Notes under the pieces: generated by a model
Seen by the model: the letters and a program-made list of their open reading frames with translations, nothing else
Told to the model about the DNA's origin: nothing
Databases searched by the model: none
Assembly: GCF_008298035.1 (NCBI RefSeq)
Contig: NZ_CP042910.1
Location: 4,727,001-4,791,000 of the forward strand
Direction: 5' to 3'
DNA length: 64,000 nucleotides
Origin: Gimesia maris
Lineage (GTDB): Bacteria > Planctomycetota > Planctomycetia > Planctomycetales > Planctomycetaceae
Made by a program: the position numbers and the translations under genes
Part shown: in pieces, positions 1 to 9,142 of the stretch
Layout of the letters: every line of letters begins with the position of its first letter
Position numbering within the stretch: position 1 is the first letter of the stretch

Positions 1-3000
1 TCATCACGATGCTTCTGGTAGAGTTCTACGCCTTCACTTCCCGAAAAAGCAGTCAGCACGGAAAAACCATACCGTTTCAATACTCGATTAACGACATTAC
101 ATACAGCACTGTCATCATCAATGACCAGAATGGAACCAGCTTCTACAGGTAAAATATTTTCGCCACTGCCCTCATCGTCAGCATCGGTAGAAGCTTCGGC
201 TGTCAGAGGTAAGATCACTCGGAAGCAGGAGCCTTGATCAATAATGGAGTTTACACGTAAACCTCCCTGATGTCCTCTGATAATTCCTGATACGCCCGCC
301 AGTCCGAGCCCACGACCGGTAAATTTGGTGGTAAAAAACGGGTCAAACATTTTGGACTGGCAGTCAATATCCATACCGTTCCCGTTATCTTCCACTTCGA
401 AATAGACAAACTTTCCGGGTGCCCCATTTTCACAGAAATAATATTCTGAAAATTCATTCTTCGCCAGTTGAGTGACGCCCGTGCGAATAGCGATTCTGCC
501 TGATTCTGCCTGGTTTTGAATCGCTTCAGATGCATTCGTCAGCAGATTCAGAACCACCTGTTCGATCTGCCCGACATCGCCATGAATCATTAATTCTTCA
601 TCAGACAGATCCAGCTCAATATACGCATTCGGAGAAACAATCGATTTCATGATCTCCACAGTTTCCTGGATCACTCGATTTAAATTAAACGTCATTGAGG
701 CGAAAGTACGTTGCCCGGAATAAGCCAGCAGCCGTTCGCAGATTTTTGCAGCATGACGCGCGGCCATTTCAATACTTTTCACATATGGATTCACTGGAGA
801 TTCTTCATCCAGTTCCATCAACACCAGATTCGTATTCCCCAGGATCGCCAGAAGCAGATTATTAAAGTCATGCGCGACTCCCCCTGCAAGGACTCCCAGG
901 CTCTCCAGTTTCTGGGAATGCAGCATCTGTGCGTGAAGATGGTCTTTTTCTTCTTCAATCTGAATACGATCGGTGATATCCCGGATCACTTTGATATACC
1001 CGGTAATCTGGTTATCAGATCGCCTTAACGGGGTGACAATCGTTTCCCCCTGAAAACAGGAACCGTCGGCACGCACATACTCAACGATAAACGGTTTTAA
1101 TACCCGGGTATTAGGAAACGACACCCGGTTGAATTGCTCTTCGTACTTACTGGAAGAAAAAATGAGTTCGCGCACCGGCCTGCCCAGTAGATCCGCCTCT
1201 TGACAACGAAAGTGGATCTGAATCGACTCATTACACATCACGATATGATGGCTGCGGTCCGTTACGATCATGGCATCGGTCACGGAATGGAAAATGGTCT
1301 GTAATAAAATCCGCTGCCGGTTCAACTGCTCAATTGTTTTCTTGCGAATCGTGACATCAATCGCCAGCCCGATACAACCAATAATTTCATCTTTTAAATT
1401 CCGTAAAGGCTCGATATGGATATCCAGGTAGGTATTTTCCAGCTGTTGTTCGAATCGAACTGATTCACCTTTCATGGTTCGCTGATGCATCGCGGCCATA
1501 TTCGCAGACACTTCCTGCGATTTATGGAAATTTGAGATGCCTTTCCCCACGGTCTCGGCCGGTTGAATCCCCAACTGGTTCAGGCCTGCTCCTACGATCG
1601 ATGTATATATATTATCCAGATCAGTCGTCCAGAGAATTGCGGGGATCTGGTCCATAATAATGCGGAGGCGGGCTTCACTCTCCAGGCGTATCTGCTGGGA
1701 ACGCTTCAGATCATCAATATCAATATGGGTACCAATCATCTGTAGAGGATCTTTTTGTGGGCTGTAAGCTGAGATTCTGCCCCGTGTAAATACCCATTTC
1801 CATGCACCGTCTTTTTTCCTGATGCGAACCTCGACGTCATAAGAGTTCGCTTTACCTGATATGTAATCGTTAAGGGCTTTCACTGAAGTCATATAGTCAT
1901 CAGGGTGAATCATTTGAGTCCACGCCTTATTGATTTCAGCCTCGATTTCTGCTGGATCCTTCAGATCCTGCAGTCTGGCAAACGAATCCGGAAATTCGCC
2001 GGGCTCATACCCCAGCATGGTATACCAGTGCTCATCGAAATGAACCTGGCCTGTCGTCAGATCGTATTCCCAGAAACCGATAGACGACCCCCGGGCTGCC
2101 ATCGTAATTCTCAGTTCGCTTTCCTGCAGTTTTTTTTCCGCCTGCGCACGACTGAATTCAGCAGCTGCCCGGTATGTATAATTTCTGATGACTGGAAGCT
2201 TGCATAGATCTTCATAAACAGGACGGTCTCCCAGCAGCATCAGATGCCCCTGAACCTCTCCATCTTTGTCGATCATCGGGAGACTGAAATACGATTCAAT
2301 TCCATTTATGACAAGAAATTCATCTTCAGGATACAGCCTGGTGATTCCTTCATGAATGGAATAGGGATCTCTTCCAAGAGCATGTTCACACGGAGTGCCA
2401 GCGACATCGTATTCAAAGTCAGGCCTTAACTCACCATCCAGATATATGCCAAAGGTTTTACACTTCGCACGCTGTTTATGGTGATGCTGAACCAGGCAGA
2501 CACATTTCATCTTTAAAGCGCGAGATAATTCCTGTACCAGACGTTTAAAAAATTCATCGCCGGTGACATCACTGGTCGCTTGAGTTAATATTTTCAGTAA
2601 TCGCTCATTTTGCCGTTGCGTAGAAATGCTGCTCAACAACCAGAGTTGTTGTTCCGGGTTATTCGGCAATTTGACTTCGCACAAATGCTGAACACCGTCA
2701 GGGTGTTGCAGCCAGATCTCGGACTGTCCGGATTCGCTGAAACCTGATTGAGGTTCCGCATTCGTCTCCTTCAGTTCAAACAGCCGCTCCAGATTCTGTT
2801 CGAACAATTCTGGATTTTCGTTCGAGTACCCTAATAACTCTTCGGAACGTTGATTAATGAAGAGCGTTTCTCCAGACCGATATACCACGCCCGCTGGAAT
2901 ACTTTCGATTATTAATTTAATAGATGCATTGTCAGAAACTTGCGGATAGGATTCATTTGTTGAATCCTGCGACTTTTGCGTAGTATCTATGCGGAACTGT

Positions 3001-3038
3001 TTAATATTCCCTCTCGTGGAAGCAAAGTGGTACTTCAT
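1..3038 (-). CDS. PAS/GAF hybrid sensor histidine kinase (3' end outside window)
   Basis: Signal-transducing kinase expected to autophosphorylate on His and pass phosphate to its own receiver domain. It reads from ATG at 3038 through the left edge: 1012 codons without a stop. Seen in order: PAS (about 40-150), GAF-like (165-300), three further PAS segments (315-430, 440-560, 570-690), a HisKA dimerisation domain with H-box GVAHDFNN (His723), an HATPase domain with the glycine-rich DNGNGMD motif, and the start of a receiver (VIDDDSAV near residue 969). The receiver is cut before its end. No transmembrane segment is evident, so it is probably cytoplasmic. The ligand is unknown. It is divergent from the dehydrogenase gene, with 203 bp between the start codons. 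Confidence 0.93.
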   Translation of the reverse strand, partial: MKYHFASTRGNIKQFRIDTTQKSQDSTNESYPQVSDNASIKLIIESIPAGVVYRSGETLFINQRSEELLGYSNENPELFEQNLERLFELKETNAEPQSGFSESGQSEIWLQHPDGVQHLCEVKLPNNPEQQLWLLSSISTQRQNERLLKILTQATSDVTGDEFFKRLVQELSRALKMKCVCLVQHHHKQRAKCKTFGIYLDGELRPDFEYDVAGTPCEHALGRDPYSIHEGITRLYPEDEFLVINGIESYFSLPMIDKDGEVQGHLMLLGDRPVYEDLCKLPVIRNYTYRAAAEFSRAQAEKKLQESELRITMAARGSSIGFWEYDLTTGQVHFDEHWYTMLGYEPGEFPDSFARLQDLKDPAEIEAEINKAWTQMIHPDDYMTSVKALNDYISGKANSYDVEVRIRKKDGAWKWVFTRGRISAYSPQKDPLQMIGTHIDIDDLKRSQQIRLESEARLRIIMDQIPAILWTTDLDNIYTSIVGAGLNQLGIQPAETVGKGISNFHKSQEVSANMAAMHQRTMKGESVRFEQQLENTYLDIHIEPLRNLKDEIIGCIGLAIDVTIRKKTIEQLNRQRILLQTIFHSVTDAMIVTDRSHHIVMCNESIQIHFRCQEADLLGRPVRELIFSSSKYEEQFNRVSFPNTRVLKPFIVEYVRADGSCFQGETIVTPLRRSDNQITGYIKVIRDITDRIQIEEEKDHLHAQMLHSQKLESLGVLAGGVAHDFNNLLLAILGNTNLVLMELDEESPVNPYVKSIEMAARHAAKICERLLAYSGQRTFASMTFNLNRVIQETVEIMKSIVSPNAYIELDLSDEELMIHGDVGQIEQVVLNLLTNASEAIQNQAESGRIAIRTGVTQLAKNEFSEYYFCENGAPGKFVYFEVEDNGNGMDIDCQSKMFDPFFTTKFTGRGLGLAGVSGIIRGHQGGLRVNSIIDQGSCFRVILPLTAEASTDADDEGSGENILPVEAGSILVIDDDSAVCNVVNRVLKRYGFSVLTAFSGSEGVELYQKHRD

Positions 3039-3241
3039 ACACTCAAATTCCCCGTAATCTACTGTTGCCCATAGTACCAGGTCATTTATTACAACCTCTT
3101 GCTTTGATTTGACATAGGTAGTCACATGCTACAAAATTAGAGTTTGGATCGATATACCAAAATTACAATCCCGAAAATTTGGTTCACAAAATTACCCTCA
3201 GGGTCTCCTGCCTTTTAAGTCCTAGAAGAAAGCCCACAACA

Positions 3242-5860
3242 GTGAAGATATCTATAAAAATTGCCCTGTGCCTGATCACAGCGTGCCTGGCGGCAGTATT
3301 ACCAGAACAGGTCATCGCAGCCGACCAGAAACTGGAGTTGAAACCACACGATCATATTGTATTGATCGGCAATACGTTTCCGGAGCGCATGCAGGACGCA
3401 GGCTATTTTGAAACCCTGCTCCACAGTCGCTTCCCTGACAAGGAACTGGTCGTACGAAACCTGGGCTGGTCGGCTGATGAACTCACACTGCGCCCCCGCT
3501 CCAAAGACTTTCAGGACCACGGCCATAACCTCGAAGATCACAAAGCAGATGTGATCATTGCCTGCTTCGGGTTCAATGAATCTTTCGGTGGAAAATCAGG
3601 TCTCCCCAAATTTGAAGAGGACCTGAAAAACTTCATCGATACAACACTGGCCGCCAAATACAACGGCAAATCTCACCCGCAGCTGGTTCTTTTTTCTCCC
3701 ATCGCCAATGAAAATCTGAATCGCCCCGGTCTGACGGATGGCAAGGAAAATAACGAACGCATCCAACTCTACACCGACGCGATGCGAAAAATCGCTAAAG
3801 AGAAAAATGTGATCTTTGTCGATCTTTTCACCCCCAGCAAAAAGCTGATGGAATCGGATGACCACCCTTTAACCTTCAATGGCATCCACCTGACTGATTA
3901 CGGTTACCAGCAACTTGCCCCCGTCATCGATGAAGCGCTGTTCGGACCACGTGATACATCAGGCTCAACAGTAGACATGAAAAAACTCCGCGCGGAAGTT
4001 CTGGAGAAAAATAAACAGTTCTGGTACGACTATCGCGCCGTCAATGGCTACTATATTTACGGCGGTCGCAAAGAACCATTTGGAGTAGTCAACTTCCCCG
4101 CCGAGTTTGCCAAGCTCCGTAAAATGATCGCCAATCGCGACAAACGCATCTGGGCAGTGGCACAAGGCAAAAACGTCCCTGTAAAAATTGATGACAGTAA
4201 CACGGGCGATTTCGCTGATATCAAAACCAATGTCAAAGATCCCGCGTCTATTAAAATCACGTCTCCGGAGGAATCGAAAAAACACTTTGAATTACCAGAA
4301 GGCTTCGAAATCAATCTGTTCGCTTCCGAAGTCGAGTTCCCCGATCTCAAAAACCCCGTGCAGTTCGCCTTCGACAGTAAAGGCCGCCTCTGGGTCTGCA
4401 CAATGGCTTCCTATCCGATGTACCTGCCAGGCAAAGAAGTCGATGACAAAATTCTGATCCTCGAAGACACGAACGGCGACGGACGTGCCGATAAACAGAC
4501 GATCTTCGCAGATGGCCTGCATCTGCCCACGGGAATTGAACTCGGAGATGGCGGAGTCTATGTCGCACAGCAACCAAACCTGGTCTTCCTGAAAGACACC
4601 GATGGCGATGATCACGCTGACTTTAAGGAAATCGTCCTGCATGGATTCGATTCCGCTGACTCCCATCACTCCATCAGCGCCTTTACCTGGGGTCCCGGTG
4701 GCGGACTTTACTTCCAGGAAGGAACGTTTCACCACAGTCAGGTCGAAACCCCCTATGGACCACAGCGAGTCAAGAATGCGGGTATCTTCCGCTATGAACC
4801 TCGAACCGAAAAAACGAGTATCTTTGTTTCATACAACTATGCCAATCCCTGGGGTCACGTCTTCGATCGCTGGGGACAGAACTTTGTCGCCGACGCGTCC
4901 GGCGGAGCCAATTACTTTGGAACCGCTTATTCAGGCGACGTGGATTACCCACGCAAGCATGCCGGCATGAAACACTTCCTGAAAAAACAATGGCGACCGA
5001 CCGCCGGTTGTGAATTCGTTTCCAGCCGCCAGTTTCCTGATGAACTCCAGGGAAATTATCTGCTGAATAACTGCATCGGCTTTCATGGGGTGCTCCAGTA
5101 CAAAATGAAAGAAGATGGTTCCGGCTTCGCCGCTGATCCGGTCGAACCACTGGTCAAATCGACCGACACCAACTTCCGACCTGTCGATCTGCAGTTCGGC
5201 CCCGATGGTGCATTATACCTGATTGACTGGTTCAACCCGCTCGTAGGGCACATGCAGCATTCCATCCGCGACCCCAACCGCGATGCACAACACGGACGTA
5301 TCTGGCGTGTCACCTATTCGAAAAAACCGTTATTGAAAGATCCGAATATCGCAGACGCTTCCGTCCCGGAATTGCTCGATCTGCTGAAAACCTACGAGGA
5401 CCAGGTTCGTTACCGGGTGCGTCGTGAACTACGTGTGCGTGACACCAATGAAGTCATCGCGGCACTCAATACATGGGTGGACAGCCTGGATCCCAAGGAC
5501 GAAAACTATCAGCACAACCTGCTGGAAGCGCTCTGGGTCCGTCAGAGCCTGGACGTAGTTGATGTCGAATTTCTGAAAAAGATGCTGCAGTCACCCGAAC
5601 CCAAAGCACGAGCCGCTGCCACGCGGGTCCTCTGTTACTGGCGCGATCGCGTTGATAACTCCCTGGACCTGCTGCAGGTTCAGATCAATGATGAAAACCC
5701 ACGGGTTCGGCTGGAAGCCATTCGTGCACTCAGCTTTTACCACGATCCCCGCGCACTTGAGATCGCTGTGGAATCGCTGATTCATCCGCAGGATTACTAC
5801 CTGGAGTACGCATTGAAAGAAACGATGGATACCCTCGAAAAACGTCTGGAAGCTAAATAG
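3242..5860 (+). CDS. PVC-type membrane-bound dehydrogenase with N-terminal SGNH-like domain and C-terminal HEAT repeats
   Basis: Exported protein of the planctomycete dehydrogenase family (Piru_Ver_Nterm/TIGR02604 type), expected to oxidise an unknown substrate in the periplasm. GTG at 3242 is chosen because it gives a clean 26-residue signal peptide ending VIAA and has a purine-rich AGAAGAAAG upstream. An in-frame TTG at 3179 would add 21 residues. Domains: SGNH/GDSL-like (about 25-245, ending in GIHLTDYGYQ), beta-propeller dehydrogenase (350-690), HEAT-like repeats (700-873). The usual C-terminal CxxCH haem domain is absent here and sits in the next gene. The SGNH block I reads IGNTF rather than GDS, so hydrolase activity is doubtful. 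Confidence 0.9.
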   Translation: MKISIKIALCLITACLAAVLPEQVIAADQKLELKPHDHIVLIGNTFPERMQDAGYFETLLHSRFPDKELVVRNLGWSADELTLRPRSKDFQDHGHNLEDHKADVIIACFGFNESFGGKSGLPKFEEDLKNFIDTTLAAKYNGKSHPQLVLFSPIANENLNRPGLTDGKENNERIQLYTDAMRKIAKEKNVIFVDLFTPSKKLMESDDHPLTFNGIHLTDYGYQQLAPVIDEALFGPRDTSGSTVDMKKLRAEVLEKNKQFWYDYRAVNGYYIYGGRKEPFGVVNFPAEFAKLRKMIANRDKRIWAVAQGKNVPVKIDDSNTGDFADIKTNVKDPASIKITSPEESKKHFELPEGFEINLFASEVEFPDLKNPVQFAFDSKGRLWVCTMASYPMYLPGKEVDDKILILEDTNGDGRADKQTIFADGLHLPTGIELGDGGVYVAQQPNLVFLKDTDGDDHADFKEIVLHGFDSADSHHSISAFTWGPGGGLYFQEGTFHHSQVETPYGPQRVKNAGIFRYEPRTEKTSIFVSYNYANPWGHVFDRWGQNFVADASGGANYFGTAYSGDVDYPRKHAGMKHFLKKQWRPTAGCEFVSSRQFPDELQGNYLLNNCIGFHGVLQYKMKEDGSGFAADPVEPLVKSTDTNFRPVDLQFGPDGALYLIDWFNPLVGHMQHSIRDPNRDAQHGRIWRVTYSKKPLLKDPNIADASVPELLDLLKTYEDQVRYRVRRELRVRDTNEVIAALNTWVDSLDPKDENYQHNLLEALWVRQSLDVVDVEFLKKMLQSPEPKARAAATRVLCYWRDRVDNSLDLLQVQINDENPRVRLEAIRALSFYHDPRALEIAVESLIHPQDYYLEYALKETMDTLEKRLEAK

Positions 5861-5889
5861 TTTTTCGAGTCACACCTGAAGGAATCAGC

Positions 5890-5925
5890 AACCATCCCGG
5901 AGTCAAAACGTGCTCCGGGATGGTT
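5890..5925 (+). terminator. Hairpin terminator candidate after the dehydrogenase gene
   Basis: Perfect 13-bp inverted repeat (arms 5890-5902 and 5913-5925) with a 10-nt loop, followed by TTCCCT. It lies 30 nt after the dehydrogenase stop. The T-tract is short, so termination may be partial and allow read-through into the cytochrome gene. Confidence 0.6.
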
Positions 5926-6006
5926 TCCCTCGCCTGAATTTCCTTTGATGCCAGGCCATCTGACAGCCTGTCATATTTTCACACTTTATGCAGAGTTAGT
6001 TACATA

Positions 6007-7782
6007 ATGAGAATTCGATCCCGTATTTTTTCCGCCTTGACCCTTTCAGTGATCACTTTGTTCCTGAACCTGGCTGTTCAAAGTCCAGCCACAGCCCAGA
6101 GCAGCGTCTCCCCTATGATGAAGCTCCTCAAGAGTGGCCGCGTCCCGGCATCTCGTCAGGGAACAATCATCGAACTGATCTGCCGCAAAGGAAATCCGGA
6201 AGAACTCGGCTTCATCTGGGAGCAGATCGTCAACGATAAGTTCCAGGGCGAAGTGAAAGAGAAATCGCTGATCGCTTTGAAAGAGGCGTTTCAGAATCGA
6301 AAAATCAAACCCACCGGTTCCCTGGCTGACATCAGCAAACTGATCGATGCCAAACCCCCGGTTAACCAGATCGCGATTGAACTGGCAGGTTTATGGAAAG
6401 TCTCCGGAGCAGCAGCCAAATTACAGGAACTGGCACTCTCTGCCAAAACCGATGAGAAATTAAGACTGGCCGCCATCGATGCACTTGTTTCCATCGGCGG
6501 ACCTGAGAGCATCAAAGCCATGCAGAAACTCACTCAGGAAAACTCCCCCGCCGACATCCGCTACCTGGGTGCAGCCGCCCTGGTCACCCTTGATCTCAAG
6601 CAGGCAATCACCGCAGGCATCAAAATCATGTCAACTTCCAAGGAAGGCGACCCAACCCCGTTCATTGAAGCAATCCTCGATACCCAGGGCGCCGCTGATC
6701 AACTCGCAGCCGCGCTTTCCACACAAAAAGTACCGGAAGATGTCGCCAAGAAAAAACTCCGTTACATGTACTCTGTAGGCCGTAGCGATAAAGCACTGAG
6801 CGATGCCCTCAGTAAAGCAGCCGGCATGTCAGGCGAAGATAAAAAACTCACCGAAGAAGAATTCAAACAACTCCTCACCGATGTCATCGCCAAAGGGAAT
6901 GCGGAACGAGGCGAGCAGATTTTCCGCCGCGCCGATTTGAGCTGCTTGAAATGCCACTCTGTCAGTAAAGCAGGAGGTGAAGTCGGCCCTGATCTCAGCC
7001 CCATCGGCGCCAGCTCCCCCGTCGATTACCTGGTTCGTTCCATTCTCTACCCCAACCAGGCAGTCAAAGAAGCGTACCAGACCTATGTGATCGTCACCAT
7101 CGAAGGTAAAATCATTCGCGGTATCATTGTCGATCGCAACGAGGAGCGTGTGATCCTCAAAGACGCCAATGGTAAAGAAATCGTCATTCCCGTTGTTGAC
7201 ATCGATGATGAAGCCGAAGGGGGCTCCCTCATGCCCCAGGGGCTCACCAAATTCCTGACACGCGATGAACTGCTTGATCTTGTCAAATACCTGTCCGTAC
7301 TGGGCAAACCGGGTCCGTATGCGATCCGTTCCAAACCGACTATTCAGCGCTGGCTGGCCATGCGGGAGATCCCCAACCTGTTACTGACCAATCAAAACCC
7401 GGACGAAGAACTGTTCGAAGAGCATATCCTGCGGGCACCGACCACTGCATTTGTTCCCCAGTATGCGATGGTGGCAGGTTTGCTTCCCTTCGAAGAACTC
7501 AAGAGTCTGAGCACCGACTCGCAGGTTCTGCTGCAGGCCGAACTGGATGTCACTGAGGCGGGTACCGTTGGCATTCGCGTCAATTCCGCTCAGGAAACGC
7601 GCATCTGGATCGATTCACAGCGTCTGAAATCACAGCCGGAAAATGAGGTGGAACTGTCGAAAGGCATCCATAAACTGACGCTGCTGATCGATCTTTCCAA
7701 CCGGAGTGAGCAAGGCGTGCAGGCTGAATTCTTCAAACCAGCCGGCTCGAAAGCATCATTCACCGTGGTTGGCGGAAAGTAA
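6007..7782 (+). CDS. Exported cytochrome c-type haem protein with HEAT-like repeats
   Basis: Probable periplasmic electron carrier or partner of the upstream dehydrogenase. The 591-residue product starts at ATG 6007 with a signal peptide ending PATA-Q. Alpha-helical HEAT-like repeats fill about 35-285. The single haem motif CLKCH is at residues 313-317, followed by EVGPDLSPIG and the SILYPNQAVKEAYQTY stretch typical of the planctomycete cytochrome c domain (TIGR02603). Residues about 500-590 look like a PA14-like beta domain. In most family members dehydrogenase, HEAT and CxxCH domains form one polypeptide; here the haem part is a separate gene 146 bp downstream. The substrate is unknown. Confidence 0.88.
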   Translation: MRIRSRIFSALTLSVITLFLNLAVQSPATAQSSVSPMMKLLKSGRVPASRQGTIIELICRKGNPEELGFIWEQIVNDKFQGEVKEKSLIALKEAFQNRKIKPTGSLADISKLIDAKPPVNQIAIELAGLWKVSGAAAKLQELALSAKTDEKLRLAAIDALVSIGGPESIKAMQKLTQENSPADIRYLGAAALVTLDLKQAITAGIKIMSTSKEGDPTPFIEAILDTQGAADQLAAALSTQKVPEDVAKKKLRYMYSVGRSDKALSDALSKAAGMSGEDKKLTEEEFKQLLTDVIAKGNAERGEQIFRRADLSCLKCHSVSKAGGEVGPDLSPIGASSPVDYLVRSILYPNQAVKEAYQTYVIVTIEGKIIRGIIVDRNEERVILKDANGKEIVIPVVDIDDEAEGGSLMPQGLTKFLTRDELLDLVKYLSVLGKPGPYAIRSKPTIQRWLAMREIPNLLLTNQNPDEELFEEHILRAPTTAFVPQYAMVAGLLPFEELKSLSTDSQVLLQAELDVTEAGTVGIRVNSAQETRIWIDSQRLKSQPENEVELSKGIHKLTLLIDLSNRSEQGVQAEFFKPAGSKASFTVVGGK

Positions 7783-7800
7783 TCGCGGTTCGCTATGCCC

Positions 7801-9075
7801 CTACAGCGTCGGCTTAGGGGCTTCAATCGCTTCGTCCTGTTCGGCAGTCGCATCCGGTACATATGGATGCGTCTTCTGCCATTCTTTCCAGAACGTGGCG
7901 GCATGCGTATTCCTCCACAGTGCCAGTGCATTGCCAACATGGCTGTAGAAAGTATATTTCTGCAGAATTTTTTCTTCTGTGTGCGAAGTGGTATTCTTAA
8001 TCACCCATTTGGCTGCTTTCACAATCTGCTCATGCGGAGGATGCAGTTCTTTCGGAGCGATCGCCAGCCATTCCAGATGATGACCCGTAGCAATCACATT
8101 TTTGTATTCGGGAATGACTTCTGTACTGGTCAATGCCGCCTTGCCTTCCATCCAGTTGGCAGGCCAGTGCCCATCTTCATGCTGACACACACTGATCAGG
8201 TCCCGCACCTGCTCCAGGTAGGCGTATGCTTCTGCTCGTGCAGCATCAGACAGAATATCGAACTCGTCATCCAGGCGAATCAGCAGCATCAGGGAGTAAA
8301 CCCGGTGGGTTCCCACACAAACGCCATACTTCTTATGTCCGCGAATCAGTCGTCGTGTCAGTTGGTCGAACGAAACAGTCCGACCATCGGTCGTCTGCCA
8401 CTCTTTGACAGGAGAAATCCACAAGCCAAACGCCATCGCCGACCATTCGATTTCCCGTTCATCCAGACGAAAGTCACGCAATGACTGTTGAATGACATCA
8501 TTGATATCCATATTACGTCGGGCCGGAGCAAATACGGGGGCATCCCGATGAATGCCTGCTTCCGTCAATGACGCCAGCCAGTGATCGTGGTGGACCGAGC
8601 CTCCTACCTGGCTGCCCCAACGAATCGAAATCCCATTGGGCTGATCAATCAGCAGCGGGGATGCTTCATCACCCCACGATGCCAGGTAGCGGCCATGATC
8701 GGTCAGGAAATCACACATTTCGGCTCCCGAGACGACACTCGGATCCTGAAACGTGGAATGAATACTCCAGGTACGTAAAGCATGTTCGACATGATTCGGC
8801 TTCAGATGTTTTCGTGGAAACTTGGGTCGAACCTGTTTCAGCACCGCCGCCAGTTCTTCATCGGTCACCACGGAGGGATCGTCATACAAAGGTGAAATCC
8901 GCAGAGGCACTTCCCGCTCGATTTTCACTTCCGGGTAATAAGTTTGATCCAGAAACGTACTGTTGAATGCCTGGCGGGTATCACGTGAGCCCAGTGTATA
9001 GGCTCCGCAAAAAGCGATAACCACCAGAACCTGAACTGCAATCATGGTTTTCGATGACAACTTGCGTGATTTCAT
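7801..9075 (-). CDS. Membrane-anchored protein of unknown function
   Basis: The 424-residue product has one N-terminal hydrophobic segment (about 11-30), probably an uncleaved anchor, and a long extracytoplasmic helical region. Stretches such as AYLEQVRDLISVCQHEDGHW and GHHLEWLAIAP resemble helical-barrel proteins, but I recognise no family signature or catalytic motif. ATG at 9075 has a weak GAGAT upstream. It lies 67 bp downstream of the GT-C-like membrane protein on the same strand and is probably cotranscribed, suggesting a shared envelope role. It converges with the cytochrome gene, 18 bp apart. Confidence 0.8.
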   Translation of the reverse strand: MKSRKLSSKTMIAVQVLVVIAFCGAYTLGSRDTRQAFNSTFLDQTYYPEVKIEREVPLRISPLYDDPSVVTDEELAAVLKQVRPKFPRKHLKPNHVEHALRTWSIHSTFQDPSVVSGAEMCDFLTDHGRYLASWGDEASPLLIDQPNGISIRWGSQVGGSVHHDHWLASLTEAGIHRDAPVFAPARRNMDINDVIQQSLRDFRLDEREIEWSAMAFGLWISPVKEWQTTDGRTVSFDQLTRRLIRGHKKYGVCVGTHRVYSLMLLIRLDDEFDILSDAARAEAYAYLEQVRDLISVCQHEDGHWPANWMEGKAALTSTEVIPEYKNVIATGHHLEWLAIAPKELHPPHEQIVKAAKWVIKNTTSHTEEKILQKYTFYSHVGNALALWRNTHAATFWKEWQKTHPYVPDATAEQDEAIEAPKPTL

Positions 9076-9142
9076 GACAGATCTCTATATAGATTGAAAT
9101 TTAGAACGATTTGATTTGTGTATAATTCTTTGTTGTCGTTTA

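Noticed and set aside
7795-8484. 229-codon plus-strand frame opposite the anchored protein gene
   Set aside because: Its product is an irregular Cys/Phe/His-rich sequence and the opposite strand has better codon pattern, a start site and a TM anchor.
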